DNA of 58,107 nucleotides from the NCBI GenBank assembly GCA_036399695.1, contig DASWMP010000277.1, forward strand, positions 1-58,107, written 5' to 3'. The DNA comes from DASVEE01 sp036399695. Lineage in GTDB: Bacteria; Acidobacteriota; Thermoanaerobaculia; Gp7-AA8. Positions 1 to 7,409 of this stretch are shown piece by piece. The notes under the pieces were generated by a model. It saw nothing but the letters and a program-made list of their open reading frames with translations. It made no database searches and was not told where the DNA came from. Positions within the stretch are counted from its first letter, which is position 1. Each line of letters opens with the position of its first letter. The translations under genes were made by a program, and so were the position numbers.

Positions 1-90
1 AGTGACGCCGAGCACGTCGTCGCCTCACCGAGAGAACCAGAACCGCTCGAACTTCAGGCGGGACCCGCGGGGTCAGCGGTTTTAGCTTCG

Positions 91-250
91 GAGTTAAAGC
101 TTTGAGTCGCGGAGTCAAAGTCGCGGAGTCAAACCTTTGACTCGCAGAGTCAAAGCGGTATGTCGCAGAGTCAAAGCAGTAAGTTCCGAGCTAAAACTTC
201 GAGTCTCGGAGTCTAAGGACCGAGCTTCCGAGGTGAAACTTCGAGTCGGG
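91..250. repeat. degenerate 21-bp repeat array, left edge
   Basis: The core GAGTC/GAGTT recurs at 91, 112, 126, 147, 168, 188, 209 and 230, so the spacing is 21 bp with one 14-bp and one 20-bp step. The best conserved unit reads TCGCGGAGTCAAAG plus seven variable bases. Twenty-one bases equal seven codons, so all frames show seven-residue repeats, but the flanking ORFs are short and lack a recognisable domain or ribosome binding site. I read it as an intergenic minisatellite rather than a gene. It is not CRISPR-like because there are no unique spacers. Confidence 0.75.
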
Positions 251-369
251 CAACGAGGCGTCAGAGGCAACGGGTTGGCCGCCGACCAGCGGGGATACTT
301 CTTTCTGCACCAGCGGTGCTGCGGCATCTTTCGCACCATTGAACGGCCCAGGCAATGATGAGGTCACAC

Positions 370-421
370 CCGGGGGGCACACCTTCGTTCTTCTGCCCAA
401 AAGCGAAGGTGTGCCCCCCGG
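370..421. repeat. REP-like perfect hairpin, copy A
   Basis: An 18-bp perfect inverted repeat, with left arm 370-387 and right arm 404-421, encloses a 16-nt loop. The arm ends in GGGGGGCACACCTTCG. The same loop and arm sequence, slightly diverged, recurs at 1114-1173, so this is a dispersed element and not merely a terminator. A remnant of a REP-associated tyrosine transposase lies 290 bp away, which supports a REP/RAYT origin. No gene ends immediately beside it. Confidence 0.75.
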
Positions 422-536
422 CAACCGCCGGCAGCGCGCCTTCCATCATCGTCGCGTTGCCTGTTTTGTGGAGCTAACGAGCAGGATCTAAACTACGTCT
501 GCCGTCGTACTCCGCTCTCGGATGGCGTCGCTTCCA

Positions 537-555
537 GAAGCGAAAGTTTCGCTTC
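537..555. repeat. short palindrome
   Basis: Nine-base arms GAAGCGAAA and TTTCGCTTC flank a single central G. It lies immediately before the duplicated block that starts at 564, so it may mark a recombination junction, but nothing else indicates a function. Confidence 0.45.
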
Positions 556-563
556 CGGATCCC

Positions 564-710
564 CCAAGTCCCTGATGCTCGAAGCCGCCATTCGGCTCGA
601 ACAGGGCTTCATCCCGACCGCGCAAGCGCTCTGGCGACAGTCACGGCTGATCCTCGAAGCGCTCCCCGATCTGAAGCAGAAAGCCGCATGCGAGCTCGCC
701 CGGTGCCTCG
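564..710 (+). repeat. 147-bp duplicated gene fragment (copy 1)
   Basis: This block repeats 1444-1590 at a constant offset of 880 bp with about six mismatches (about 96 percent identity). The second copy is part of the TPR-like gene fragment at 1362. Here it has no start codon or downstream continuation: it stops exactly where the transposase remnant begins at 711. It is therefore a displaced gene fragment, not a coding sequence. The rest of 1-1361 holds only the repeat elements listed here; I see no convincing gene in it. Confidence 0.85.
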
Positions 711-779
711 GTCGGCGGTGAGGAAGTAGACGCCGGCGTTGCCAAAGCGGTGAGGTGGCGCGTGCAGCCAGTCGAACAT
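711..779 (-). pseudogene. REP-associated tyrosine transposase, 5' remnant
   Basis: Read on the minus strand from an ATG at 779, the first 23 codons contain DWLHAPPHRFGNAGVYF, the characteristic N-terminus of RAYT (IS200-like, Y1 HUH) transposases. A GAGGGAG ribosome binding site precedes the start. The reading frame then runs into the displaced 564-710 fragment and homology ends, so the HUH and catalytic tyrosine regions are missing. RAYTs act on REP palindromes, and two REP-like hairpins lie on either side of this remnant. The family call comes from a short but distinctive motif. Confidence 0.75.
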
Positions 780-932
780 CTCGTCAATTCTCCCTCGGTG
801 GAGCGAAAACGCTGAGGATCTACGAGGTGTAGGGCTGGCTGGTGGTGGGCGGTGGCGGGCGGCATGCTGGAGTCGGGTCGCGTCGAGGCGGCATCACGAT
901 GCGGCTCAGTTTCGAACGAGCCGTTCGCGGTA

Positions 933-1112
933 GTTTGGACTGCGGCAGCGGAAGCTGCCGCTTTTGTACACACGCAGCGATGCTGCGGCCACAGGTCGGC
1001 GTACGTGGCGTAGTTGCTTCGTCTCACCGTCGCTGGTCCGCCTTGGGCGAAGGCGGCGGCTCGTCCGCCGCCGCTGTGGAAAAGCGGCAGCTGCCGCTGC
1101 CGCACTCCAAAC
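933..1112. repeat. 180-bp segment bounded by 33-bp inverted repeats
   Basis: Bases 933-965 and 1080-1112 are reverse complements over 33 bp with two mismatches. Each arm itself contains a GGCAGC/GCTGCC palindrome. The 114-bp interior has no ORF with a recognisable product. The right arm abuts the second REP-like hairpin at 1114. The layout resembles a miniature inverted-repeat element or a compound REP cluster. I could not identify a target-site duplication. Confidence 0.7.
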
Positions 1113-1113
1113 T

Positions 1114-1173
1114 CGGGTCACACCCAAGGGTCACACCTTCGGTCTTCAACCCAAAAGTGAAGGTATGCCCCCC
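1114..1173. repeat. REP-like hairpin, copy B
   Basis: This is a diverged copy of the element at 361-421. It shares the GGTCACACC lead, the CACACCTTCG arm, the CCCAAAAG loop and the GAAGGT-TGCCCCCC arm. The stem 1132-1140/1159-1167 has one mismatch, so it is a weaker hairpin than copy A. It sits directly beside the 33-bp inverted repeat. Confidence 0.7.
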
Positions 1174-1361
1174 TCTCCGGGGGTGACCTCCTCGAATCAG
1201 CAGGGGAGCGGAGTGCACTCGCCGTCCGGCCAGACCAGGCCAGCGCCTCGGCGAACCGGCGACACCCGACGCCAGCTCCTCGAAATGTGCGCTGGCGACT
1301 CCCTCAGCTCCCGTTCAACGTCGCGCTGGCTCAGAACACGCGCGCCGTAACGCTGTTCAAG

Positions 1362-1992
1362 ATGACACGCACCGGCGAGGCGCTCGATCTGAACCTCGCG
1401 GCATCGGCGACGCTGCGTACCTTCGGTCCCACGCTGCCACTCGCCAAGTCCCTGATGCTCGAAGCCGCCATTCGGCTCGAACAGGGCTTCATCCCGACGG
1501 CGCAAGAGCTCTCACGACAGGCACGGCTGATCCTCGAAGCGCTCCCCGATCCGAAGCAGAAAGCCGCATGCGAGCTCGCCCGGTGCCTCGCGAACCTGGC
1601 TGAATGCAGCTACCGGCTCGGCGATTACGCGGACCGTGCGGCGGTCGCCTGCGACGCCATGGCTCGCTACCGCGGCCTGCGGATGGAGACGGAGGCGATT
1701 CGCAGCGCGTGGACACTGGCCCTCTGCCAGCTTCGCCGCGGCGATCTGTCGGCGATTGCCGCGCTTGACGCCGCCGCGCAGCAGTTCGAAGCTCTGCAGA
1801 TGTTCGGTGACGCCGCCTTCGTCCGCCTGGGGTTGACCGAGGAACTGCTCCGCCTCGAAGAGTGGGCAGGGGCGGAATCGCTCGGAGGCCAGCTCGTCGA
1901 GCTGTTCACGCGTGCGGGCGTGACCACCGCCAGCGTACAAGCGGTCAATTACCTCCGGCAGTCGGTGATGCATCGCCTCGCGACCGCCGCGG
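1362..1992 (+). pseudogene. truncated TPR-like protein gene
   Basis: The plus-strand frame from ATG 1362 encodes about 205 residues of alpha-helical, TPR-like sequence, with stretches such as LANLAECSYRLGDY and LGLTEELLRLEEW. I recognise this as the C-terminal half of a helical-repeat protein often seen near sigma or regulatory genes in Acidobacteriota, but cannot name a function. Homology-like sequence ends near 1980. The frame then runs on to 2477 as arginine-rich out-of-frame reading, while a different frame encodes half of a receiver domain. There is no good ribosome binding site and the N-terminal half is missing. Positions 1444-1590 are duplicated at 564-710. I read it as a gene broken at both ends by local rearrangement. 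Confidence 0.65.
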
Positions 1993-2133
1993 ATGATGGA
2001 AAAGACGGTCGTGATGACCGCGTTCCCCAAAGCCGCGGCGAAGGAGAGACTTCACCATCTCTGCTGCATCATCTCGAAACCGTTCGACATGGAAGAGCTC
2101 ATTCAGGCCGTCCGCGACTGCGCTCGTCGCTGA
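1993..2133 (+). pseudogene. response-regulator receiver domain, C-terminal remnant
   Basis: In the frame +1 relative to the preceding TPR fragment, 46 codons encode MTAFPKAAAKE followed by SKPFDMEELIQAVRDC and a stop. This is the end of a CheY-like receiver domain: strand beta-4 with its Thr-Ala pair, then the invariant Lys-Pro-Phe of beta-5 and the final helix. The phosphoacceptor aspartate half is missing. It is fused out of frame to the TPR fragment, and an intact receiver gene follows on the opposite strand at 2140. This shows recombination among the local receiver genes or loss of a larger regulator. Confidence 0.75.
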
Positions 2134-2139
2134 AGACCG

Positions 2140-2496
2140 TCAGTCGGCGACGAGGGTCCGAAGCACGTCGTCGATCCTGTCGATGTCGAATGGCTTCTGC
2201 AACACGAGAGTGTCTTCCGGGAAGCGGTCGGCAAAGTAGCGGGAGATTGCCGACAAGACGATCACCTTCGGCCTCGTCGGCAGCGCCTGAATGGCTTCCG
2301 ACACGGCCAGGCCGTTCACCTTCGGGAGCATCAGATCGAGCAGTACGACGTCATAGGAACCGCCGCGTATCATCGCGATCGCCGCTTCACCGTCGACGGC
2401 CAGATCGACTGGCCAGCAATGCTTTCGCAGCACCACCTGGAGCAGACGCTGCACACTCTCGTCATCTTCGACGATGAGAGCCGCACACTTCTTCAT
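2140..2496 (-). CDS. single-domain response regulator (CheY-like)
   Basis: The 118-aa protein is a stand-alone receiver domain. It has the acidic pair in IVEDDE (D11, D12), the phosphoacceptor D54 in LLDLMLP, Ser82 in the switch position and K101 in QKPFD. There is no output domain, so it should act by protein-protein contact or as a phosphate relay. The start was set at ATG 2496 because GGAGGTGGGA lies directly upstream; a GTG six bases earlier is possible. No histidine kinase is adjacent. It is followed upstream on the same strand by a second receiver gene, so the two may respond to the same orphan kinase. Confidence 0.88.
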   Translation of the reverse strand: MKKCAALIVEDDESVQRLLQVVLRKHCWPVDLAVDGEAAIAMIRGGSYDVVLLDLMLPKVNGLAVSEAIQALPTRPKVIVLSAISRYFADRFPEDTLVLQKPFDIDRIDDVLRTLVAD

Positions 2497-2579
2497 TCCC
2501 ACCTCCGCCCGCGGGGACCCACCCGCTGAAGGCGACTGCTGCTATTGCAGGATGCGTGTCACCGAGGCGGCAGCGTGGA

Positions 2580-2990
2580 TCATCCGGTGGGTTGCGCGAC
2601 GGCCGCCACCGCTGCCACCAGTTCGTCGATGTCGAATGGCTTGCGTACGATCGCCTTGACCACGGCCGGATCGAAGCCGGCCAGGGCCGTCGGTCCGGCG
2701 GCCGAGCAGATGATGACCGGAACGGAATCTGCGGTCGTGCCGAGGAACGCGATGACTGCGTGCCCACTGACTTCCGGCATCATCATGTCGAGAACCACGG
2801 CGGCATACCGTTTTTCTCGTAGCAGGCCGATCGCTTGCCGGCCGTTCGAGGCGACTTCGGTCGCGTAGCCGCACCTCCGGAGGACCGCGCGCAGGAGGTT
2901 CTGCGTCGGTTCGTCGTCGTCAACGACGAGGATCGGAAAGCTGCTCGGTTCTGTCGCCACGTCCGCAGGAATACGGCGGCACGGTCGCAT
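2580..2990 (-). CDS. single-domain response regulator (CheY-like)
   Basis: A 136-aa receiver domain with an acidic cluster D24-D26 in LVVDDDE, phosphoacceptor D68 in VVLDMMMP, Ser96 as the switch residue and K117 in RKPFD. There is no effector domain. The first 17 residues are not part of the fold, and neither the ATG at 2990 nor an internal GTG at codon 11 has a clear ribosome binding site, so the start is uncertain. It lies 83 bp upstream of the receiver gene at 2140 on the same strand, is its likely partner, and is separated from the ribbon-helix-helix gene by a strong hairpin. Confidence 0.85.
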   Translation of the reverse strand: MRPCRRIPADVATEPSSFPILVVDDDEPTQNLLRAVLRRCGYATEVASNGRQAIGLLREKRYAAVVLDMMMPEVSGHAVIAFLGTTADSVPVIICSAAGPTALAGFDPAVVKAIVRKPFDIDELVAAVAAVAQPTG

Positions 2991-3028
2991 AAAAGGGGAG
3001 CATTTTCAACCCCGCAACGAACAGAGGA

Positions 3029-3061
3029 GGCGAAGCCGCCAGCGCGGGTGGCGGCTTCGCC
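3029..3061 (-). terminator. 12-bp perfect hairpin, probable terminator
   Basis: Arms GGCGAAGCCGCC (3029-3040) and its exact complement (3050-3061) enclose a 9-nt loop. It begins ten bases past the stop of the ribbon-helix-helix gene at 3071 and precedes the receiver gene at 2990. There is no clean T-run on the minus strand, so termination strength is uncertain. Confidence 0.6.
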
Positions 3062-3070
3062 GTGACGCGC

Positions 3071-3394
3071 CTACTTTGCGCGCCGTGGCCGTCCGACTCG
3101 AAGAGGCTTGTTCCGCGCAGGAAATGCTTTACCGCGCTGCTTCTCCAACTCGTCGATGTAGGTGGTCAGGCTCCGTTCAACGAGCGCCGCGAGCGTCAGG
3201 TTCGCCGAACCGAACACCGCGTTTCGCGCACGCTTGATGATGGTTTCCGGCAGCTTCACGGTCACGCGTAGGCGCTGCGCGTCGCTGCTGCGCGGGGACG
3301 TACTTCGAGAACTTCTGCGACGCTCCTCCGACGGCTCGCGAATCCGGGCCGATCGTGTGGAAGCGAGCGGTCGCTCCTTCGACTTCCTTCGCAC
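3071..3394 (-). CDS. ribbon-helix-helix DNA-binding protein
   Basis: A 107-aa basic protein. Residues from about 42 on read LRVTVKLPETIIKRARNAV followed by LTLAALVERSLTTYIDELE, the beta-strand plus two-helix layout of the ribbon-helix-helix fold found in antitoxins and ParG-like partition proteins. It ends in a basic GRPRRAK tail. The first 40 residues are Ser/Arg-rich and probably disordered. The GTG start at 3394 is chosen because a strong GGAGGAGGTG lies upstream at good spacing; two ATGs between them open other frames. No toxin or ParA gene is adjacent, so it is more likely a stand-alone repressor than half of a toxin-antitoxin pair. Confidence 0.7.
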   Translation of the reverse strand: MRRKSKERPLASTRSARIREPSEERRRSSRSTSPRSSDAQRLRVTVKLPETIIKRARNAVFGSANLTLAALVERSLTTYIDELEKQRGKAFPARNKPLRVGRPRRAK

Positions 3395-3640
3395 ATGACA
3401 TCACCTCCTCCCGTTTGCCCACGAGAGTCGGTCGGTCACGGTCGAGCGGCTGTGCGAGGTCTGCGCCAGCGCGTGCATGCCACTTGCAACGGCACCCGCG
3501 CGCGCAGAGAGTACAGAAGTGCGCCGATCCGCTCGCCGCGCGGCACACCTCCCGCGGCGGCGGGTCGTCTTTCACGGGAAGAGACACGCCTCCGGCGCGC
3601 CACAGGACCTCCGACGCCGGGCGATGTAACCCGAAACGCG

Positions 3641-4192
3641 TTATGCCGAGACGGCCAGACGTGCGTGTCGAGCCTGCTCGATCGCGATTGCGGCCGTGCG
3701 CGTGACCATCTCGGTCAGCTCACGGTCGACCGGGCTCGGGTCGCGGACGAGTTTGTAGTAGTTCGCGAAGGTGCCGAGGACTTTCCCGTCGGAGCCGTGA
3801 ACAGGCGTCGACCAGCACGCGCGCAGCCCGTACTGCAGCGCCAAGTCTTTGAAGTTCGCCCACAACGGATTGTTGGCGATGTCGAAGACGGAGACTGTCT
3901 TGTCATGAAATGCCGCGGTACCGCAGGAGCCGACCTCGGGACCGATTTCGATTCCGTTGATCGCCGCGTTGTACGCATCCGGCAGGGAGGGGCCGGCCCC
4001 GTGCAGAAGGTGGCGGCCGTCGTCGTCGAGGACGAGAATGGAGGCGATCATTCCGGACGGCGTCATCCCTTCGACGATGCGTATCAGCTCTTCGAGCGTT
4101 TCGCGGAGCGGGGCGCCGGCGGAGATCATCGCGGTGATCCGCTCCTGCGAGCTTTCGAGCGCGAGCCGGTCGTGATGCGGAAGTGTAGCCAT
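3641..4192 (-). CDS. GAF-domain protein
   Basis: A 183-aa protein made almost wholly of one GAF domain. A helix with LEELIRIVEGMTPSGMIASI leads into the strand and loop region VGSCGTAAFHDKTVSVFDI, then ACWSTPVHGSDGKVLGTFANYY, the diagnostic C-terminal strands. It ends in the helix that usually connects to an output domain, which is absent. ATG 4192 was chosen over earlier ATGs because the fold begins just after it and the upstream extension has no domain character. It probably binds a small ligand or senses redox state and signals by partner contact. It is divergent from the large operon that starts at 4353, so a regulatory link is possible but unproven. Confidence 0.8.
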   Translation of the reverse strand: MATLPHHDRLALESSQERITAMISAGAPLRETLEELIRIVEGMTPSGMIASILVLDDDGRHLLHGAGPSLPDAYNAAINGIEIGPEVGSCGTAAFHDKTVSVFDIANNPLWANFKDLALQYGLRACWSTPVHGSDGKVLGTFANYYKLVRDPSPVDRELTEMVTRTAAIAIEQARHARLAVSA

Positions 4193-4352
4193 TCCGGCGG
4201 TGCGATGCAGAACACGTACCTGTACAGCGAGACCAGACCGCACCGTCTCGCAAACGGTCTGACGAATTAAATGAGGAGCGTGACGCTTCGACATCCGCCT
4301 CCGACTTTTTGCGCGATTCGGTGTCTTTTACGGCTGGAGGGCGCATCCGACG

Positions 4353-6095
4353 GTGATGAAGTCTCACGACGGGTTCCACGCGGAGTCACAGACCATTTTG
4401 CCGGGGCCGCTCACCGGTGCTGGTGTCTGGAATGTCGGTGCGCTCGCACTGCCGGCGGTCTTGCTGTCGGCGTGCTCGGCGGCGGTGTTCGCGACGGTGC
4501 TGCTGTTCCTCCGGATGGGGAGCGCCCGCGAGTTGTTCCTGCTGCCGTTCCCCGGTGCGTTCGCGATCGGCGCGGTGGCGGCGGCGATTGCCTGGATGAT
4601 TGCGTTGAAGTGCCGGAGGCGGCCGGGGCGACTCTGGCCGCGCATCTGGGTGCTGCTGCTCGCCGCCTTCAACTCGGCGATCGCACTGCTGGCGACCGCC
4701 TTCCACGACCGTCCCGTCATCCTGGCGCTCGCCGTTGCGGGCCTCGCAGCGGCAGCTACGCTCGTTCCTCGGCTTGGAAAGCTCCGGCCCGACAGTCCGC
4801 TCGTGCAGTGGGTGGCGCCTCTGAGCGTAGCACTGATCCTCCTCTTCATCCTGCCAGCGTCGTGTGCCGTACGGCGCGCGATCACCGAAAAAACTGAGGA
4901 TCGGGTCGAACAACGGATCCAGCAGGTCCGCCTCTGGACGGTGCAGGTACGGGAGGCGACGGGATTCGAGTGGCGGAGGATGGAGGAGCAGCCCGCTGCC
5001 GCGGCCGATGCGGTCGCGAAACTGAAGGCGCTGCGGTTCGCGGGTGCGGTCGATGACGCCGAAGTGTGGAGGTCGGCGGCCGTGTTGAGGAAAGACGAGG
5101 AGCTCGCGTCGGCGGTGCGCGGCCTCACGAGGGAAGTGGTCGCGGGCCTGGCGCCGGAGCGCGCGCCCCGTGTCTCCGACCTCCGCGAAGCGGCCGTCCG
5201 CTGGGATGCGCAGGCGGGCCGGTGGGAGAGCTACCGGCAGTTTGCGACGCTGAGCGAGGTCACCGGCTCGTATCACCAGGAGCTCGGCCGGCTGTTCGGC
5301 GAGCTCGCGTCGCAGGATGAGTCAACCACCAATCCAAAGCTCGTCGACTACAGAGAGCATTACGCCGCGCAGCACGCCGTCTTGCGGCAGCACCTCGACT
5401 CCGGCCGGAAATCGTGGCCCGACAACTGGGCGATCGTACGCGCGGGTGGTCCGCACACGCCGCTCGCTGAAATCCTGCGGACGTCGTTCCTCGAGGGCGA
5501 AGAAGGATCGCTGGCGGCGGCGCAGCTCGGGCAACTCACGACGCTGCCGCTCCAGCGGCTGAAGTCGATGGCGCGGGGAGCGCCGGGATGCGAGGGCGGT
5601 GAGCCGGGCCTGGGGGGGGGGCGCGGATGCCAGTGTCAGAATTACGAGGAGCGTGGACGCGACTACTTCCGGCTGGACTGCTATTCGTACGCACCGCAAC
5701 GGGAGGGAACGGGTGCGGAGCTGCGCGTCGAAATGCGGGTCGTCTATCAGTCGCCGGCCGGCAGCTCCCTCGACCGCTACAGCCTGCCGGCCGAGCTCTA
5801 CTTCCACTTCCTAGTGCCGCACGGCATCGGCACTGAAGAATTTCGTGAAGAGGTGATGACCGAGCTGGCCACGGCTTCGCGCGGGTTTCTGCGCGATGGC
5901 AGCGTTCGGAGCACCGACCGTGGCGGGTCGGTAGCCGGCGGATTCGTGCTGGACGACGGCCGCCTCGTGGTGCGCGTGCTGCGTCCGGTCGTGGTGCCGC
6001 TGACCGGGCTCGAGCCCGAGCGGAAGGCGTTGCTCGTGCGCGTCGTGCGCGCATCCGACCGCAGGCGCCGCATCGAGGGAGGTGATCATGGCTGA
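4353..6095 (+). CDS. five-TM membrane protein, first gene of plus operon
   Basis: A 580-aa protein with five predicted membrane helices in the first third (about 28-53, 65-85, 97-117, 121-138, 151-172), then a cytosol-sized domain of some 400 residues that starts with a charged helical stretch and ends in a beta-rich segment. A Cys-rich loop with CQCQ lies near residue 427-431. I do not recognise the family. The start is GTG 4353 or ATG 4356, with GGAGGG about a dozen bases upstream. The gene overlaps the GTPase-like gene by 8 bp, and position makes it the likely membrane anchor for the GTPase module. A run of ten G at 5612-5621 interrupts the gene and could cause slippage; the reference frame stays open across it. 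Confidence 0.75.
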   Translation: MMKSHDGFHAESQTILPGPLTGAGVWNVGALALPAVLLSACSAAVFATVLLFLRMGSARELFLLPFPGAFAIGAVAAAIAWMIALKCRRRPGRLWPRIWVLLLAAFNSAIALLATAFHDRPVILALAVAGLAAAATLVPRLGKLRPDSPLVQWVAPLSVALILLFILPASCAVRRAITEKTEDRVEQRIQQVRLWTVQVREATGFEWRRMEEQPAAAADAVAKLKALRFAGAVDDAEVWRSAAVLRKDEELASAVRGLTREVVAGLAPERAPRVSDLREAAVRWDAQAGRWESYRQFATLSEVTGSYHQELGRLFGELASQDESTTNPKLVDYREHYAAQHAVLRQHLDSGRKSWPDNWAIVRAGGPHTPLAEILRTSFLEGEEGSLAAAQLGQLTTLPLQRLKSMARGAPGCEGGEPGLGGGRGCQCQNYEERGRDYFRLDCYSYAPQREGTGAELRVEMRVVYQSPAGSSLDRYSLPAELYFHFLVPHGIGTEEFREEVMTELATASRGFLRDGSVRSTDRGGSVAGGFVLDDGRLVVRVLRPVVVPLTGLEPERKALLVRVVRASDRRRRIEGGDHG

Positions 6096-7398
6096 GGAAT
6101 CGAGCCGACCCGCCATTCCATGGGAGGCGGACGACGTAGTACTTGCCGCTCCGATCGCGGCATCACAGGAGCGGGAGATCAACGCGAGTGTGACGGAAGC
6201 GATGGAACTGCCGGCGTGGGAGGTGGCAATGGCGTCACCGGCGCCGGAGCCCCTCGTCGAGGAAGATGAGGAAGGCGAACGTCCGGATTTCCTCACCCTC
6301 CATCCAGCGCCCGAGCCTGCACCGGTCGCGTTGCAGAAGGACGCTTCCGACGGCGAGCCATTCGACAGGCCAGATGCACACAAGGTCGGCATCATCGGCG
6401 GCAAAGGGGTCGGCAAGAGCTATCTCTTTCAGGCGATGGTCTACAGGACCTACGCCGGACAGCAGTCGGGGGCGCTGACGTACTACCTCGAGCGCGACGG
6501 CATGCACCTGTTCAAGGCGGAGGGCGCCGAAGGCGGCGGCGCACGGCAGTTGACCGAGACCGGTGCCGCGGCATCGGTGAACCGCGTCGATTTTATCCGC
6601 AAATATCAGGGATGGCAGCGTCTCTCCACGACGCGGAAAGAGCAGCAGGAGTGGTACCGTCTGCGACTGCTGCTCCGGACCGGATGGCTCGGCCGCACGC
6701 GCTCGGCCCTCGACGTCGAGTTCTTCGAAGGCTCGGGCGAGGGCTTCTTCGAGCTGCAGGCCGTCGGCAAAGAAGATCGCGCGCTCTGGGCGAAGGCGTA
6801 TTTGAACGCCGGCGTGATGGTGTTCTGTCTGCCGCTCTGGGCGGCCTTTCCGAACGGGCAGTTGAGCGAGGACGAGTGGTCGGTGCGCGACGCGCTGCTG
6901 CGCGGCTTCGAACAGGTCGTGCAGAACTATCTCGAGATGCGGCGCCGCGAGGGGGCCACACATCCGGTAAGCAGCATCCTCGCGCTGACGATGGCGGACG
7001 ACCGCCGCAGTGCGCTCGGCACGTTGTACGACCGGTGGATCTCGCCGTTTCTCGACTCGCCGCACACGTATCTGAGGCAGATGCACACAGGGACGGGTGT
7101 GGCCCGCTATCTCAACAACGCGCGGCGCATTTCGGAGAGTCTGCACGAGGAGTTCGCCGCGGCGCGCGACCCACGCGTCACCGCCATTCCGCAGAGCCTC
7201 GACTTCGGCCGAGGGAAGCCGTGGATCGTGGCGCTCACCGCCATCGAAGGCGCGCGCATCGACGATCTCGAGCGGCGATTCAAAAACCCCGACGACCCGG
7301 CCCGCCTCGCAGAGGCACGCCGCACCGCGCCGACGCCGGTCCACGTCGAGCTTCCGCTCCTGCTCGCGCTGTGCGAGCGGGAGAACGCGTTGATGTAG
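6088..7398 (+). CDS. P-loop GTPase-like protein
   Basis: A 436-aa protein with an acidic, Pro-rich N-terminal tail of about 95 residues, then VGIIGGKGVGKS, a classical Walker A/G1 box at about residues 104-111. Later blocks fit GTPase logic: DVEFFEGSGEG in the G3 position, LALTMADD as a possible G4 and LTAIEG as G5. The canonical NKxD is not present, so nucleotide specificity is uncertain. ATG 6088 is preferred because GGGAGGTG sits just upstream; it overlaps the end of the membrane protein by 8 bp. Context suggests it is the switch for the 1097-aa protein encoded next. I believe it corresponds to the 'distinct GTPase' reported with FtsZ-like vWA operons; that link is an inference. Confidence 0.75.
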   Translation: MAEESSRPAIPWEADDVVLAAPIAASQEREINASVTEAMELPAWEVAMASPAPEPLVEEDEEGERPDFLTLHPAPEPAPVALQKDASDGEPFDRPDAHKVGIIGGKGVGKSYLFQAMVYRTYAGQQSGALTYYLERDGMHLFKAEGAEGGGARQLTETGAAASVNRVDFIRKYQGWQRLSTTRKEQQEWYRLRLLLRTGWLGRTRSALDVEFFEGSGEGFFELQAVGKEDRALWAKAYLNAGVMVFCLPLWAAFPNGQLSEDEWSVRDALLRGFEQVVQNYLEMRRREGATHPVSSILALTMADDRRSALGTLYDRWISPFLDSPHTYLRQMHTGTGVARYLNNARRISESLHEEFAAARDPRVTAIPQSLDFGRGKPWIVALTAIEGARIDDLERRFKNPDDPARLAEARRTAPTPVHVELPLLLALCERENALM

Positions 7399-7409
7399 AG
7401 AGGCGCGCC

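Noticed and set aside
137..358. Plus-strand ORF across the left 21-bp array
   Set aside because: Seven-residue repeats follow automatically from the 21-bp period. No ribosome binding site is present, and the sequence after the array is not coding-like.
842..1350. Short ORFs on both strands in the repeat cluster
   Set aside because: They are made of the inverted repeats and REP-like hairpin sequence itself, with no start signal or domain.
3177..3401. Alternative frame for the ribbon-helix-helix gene starting at ATG 3401
   Set aside because: It is also close to the ribosome binding site, but it runs through the helix region out of frame. The GTG 3394 frame carries the full fold.
6612..7409. 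N-terminal extension of the 1097-aa protein
   Set aside because: The frame is open but lies inside the GTPase-like gene in another frame and is Arg/His-rich. A GTG with a ribosome binding site at 7410 follows that gene's stop.
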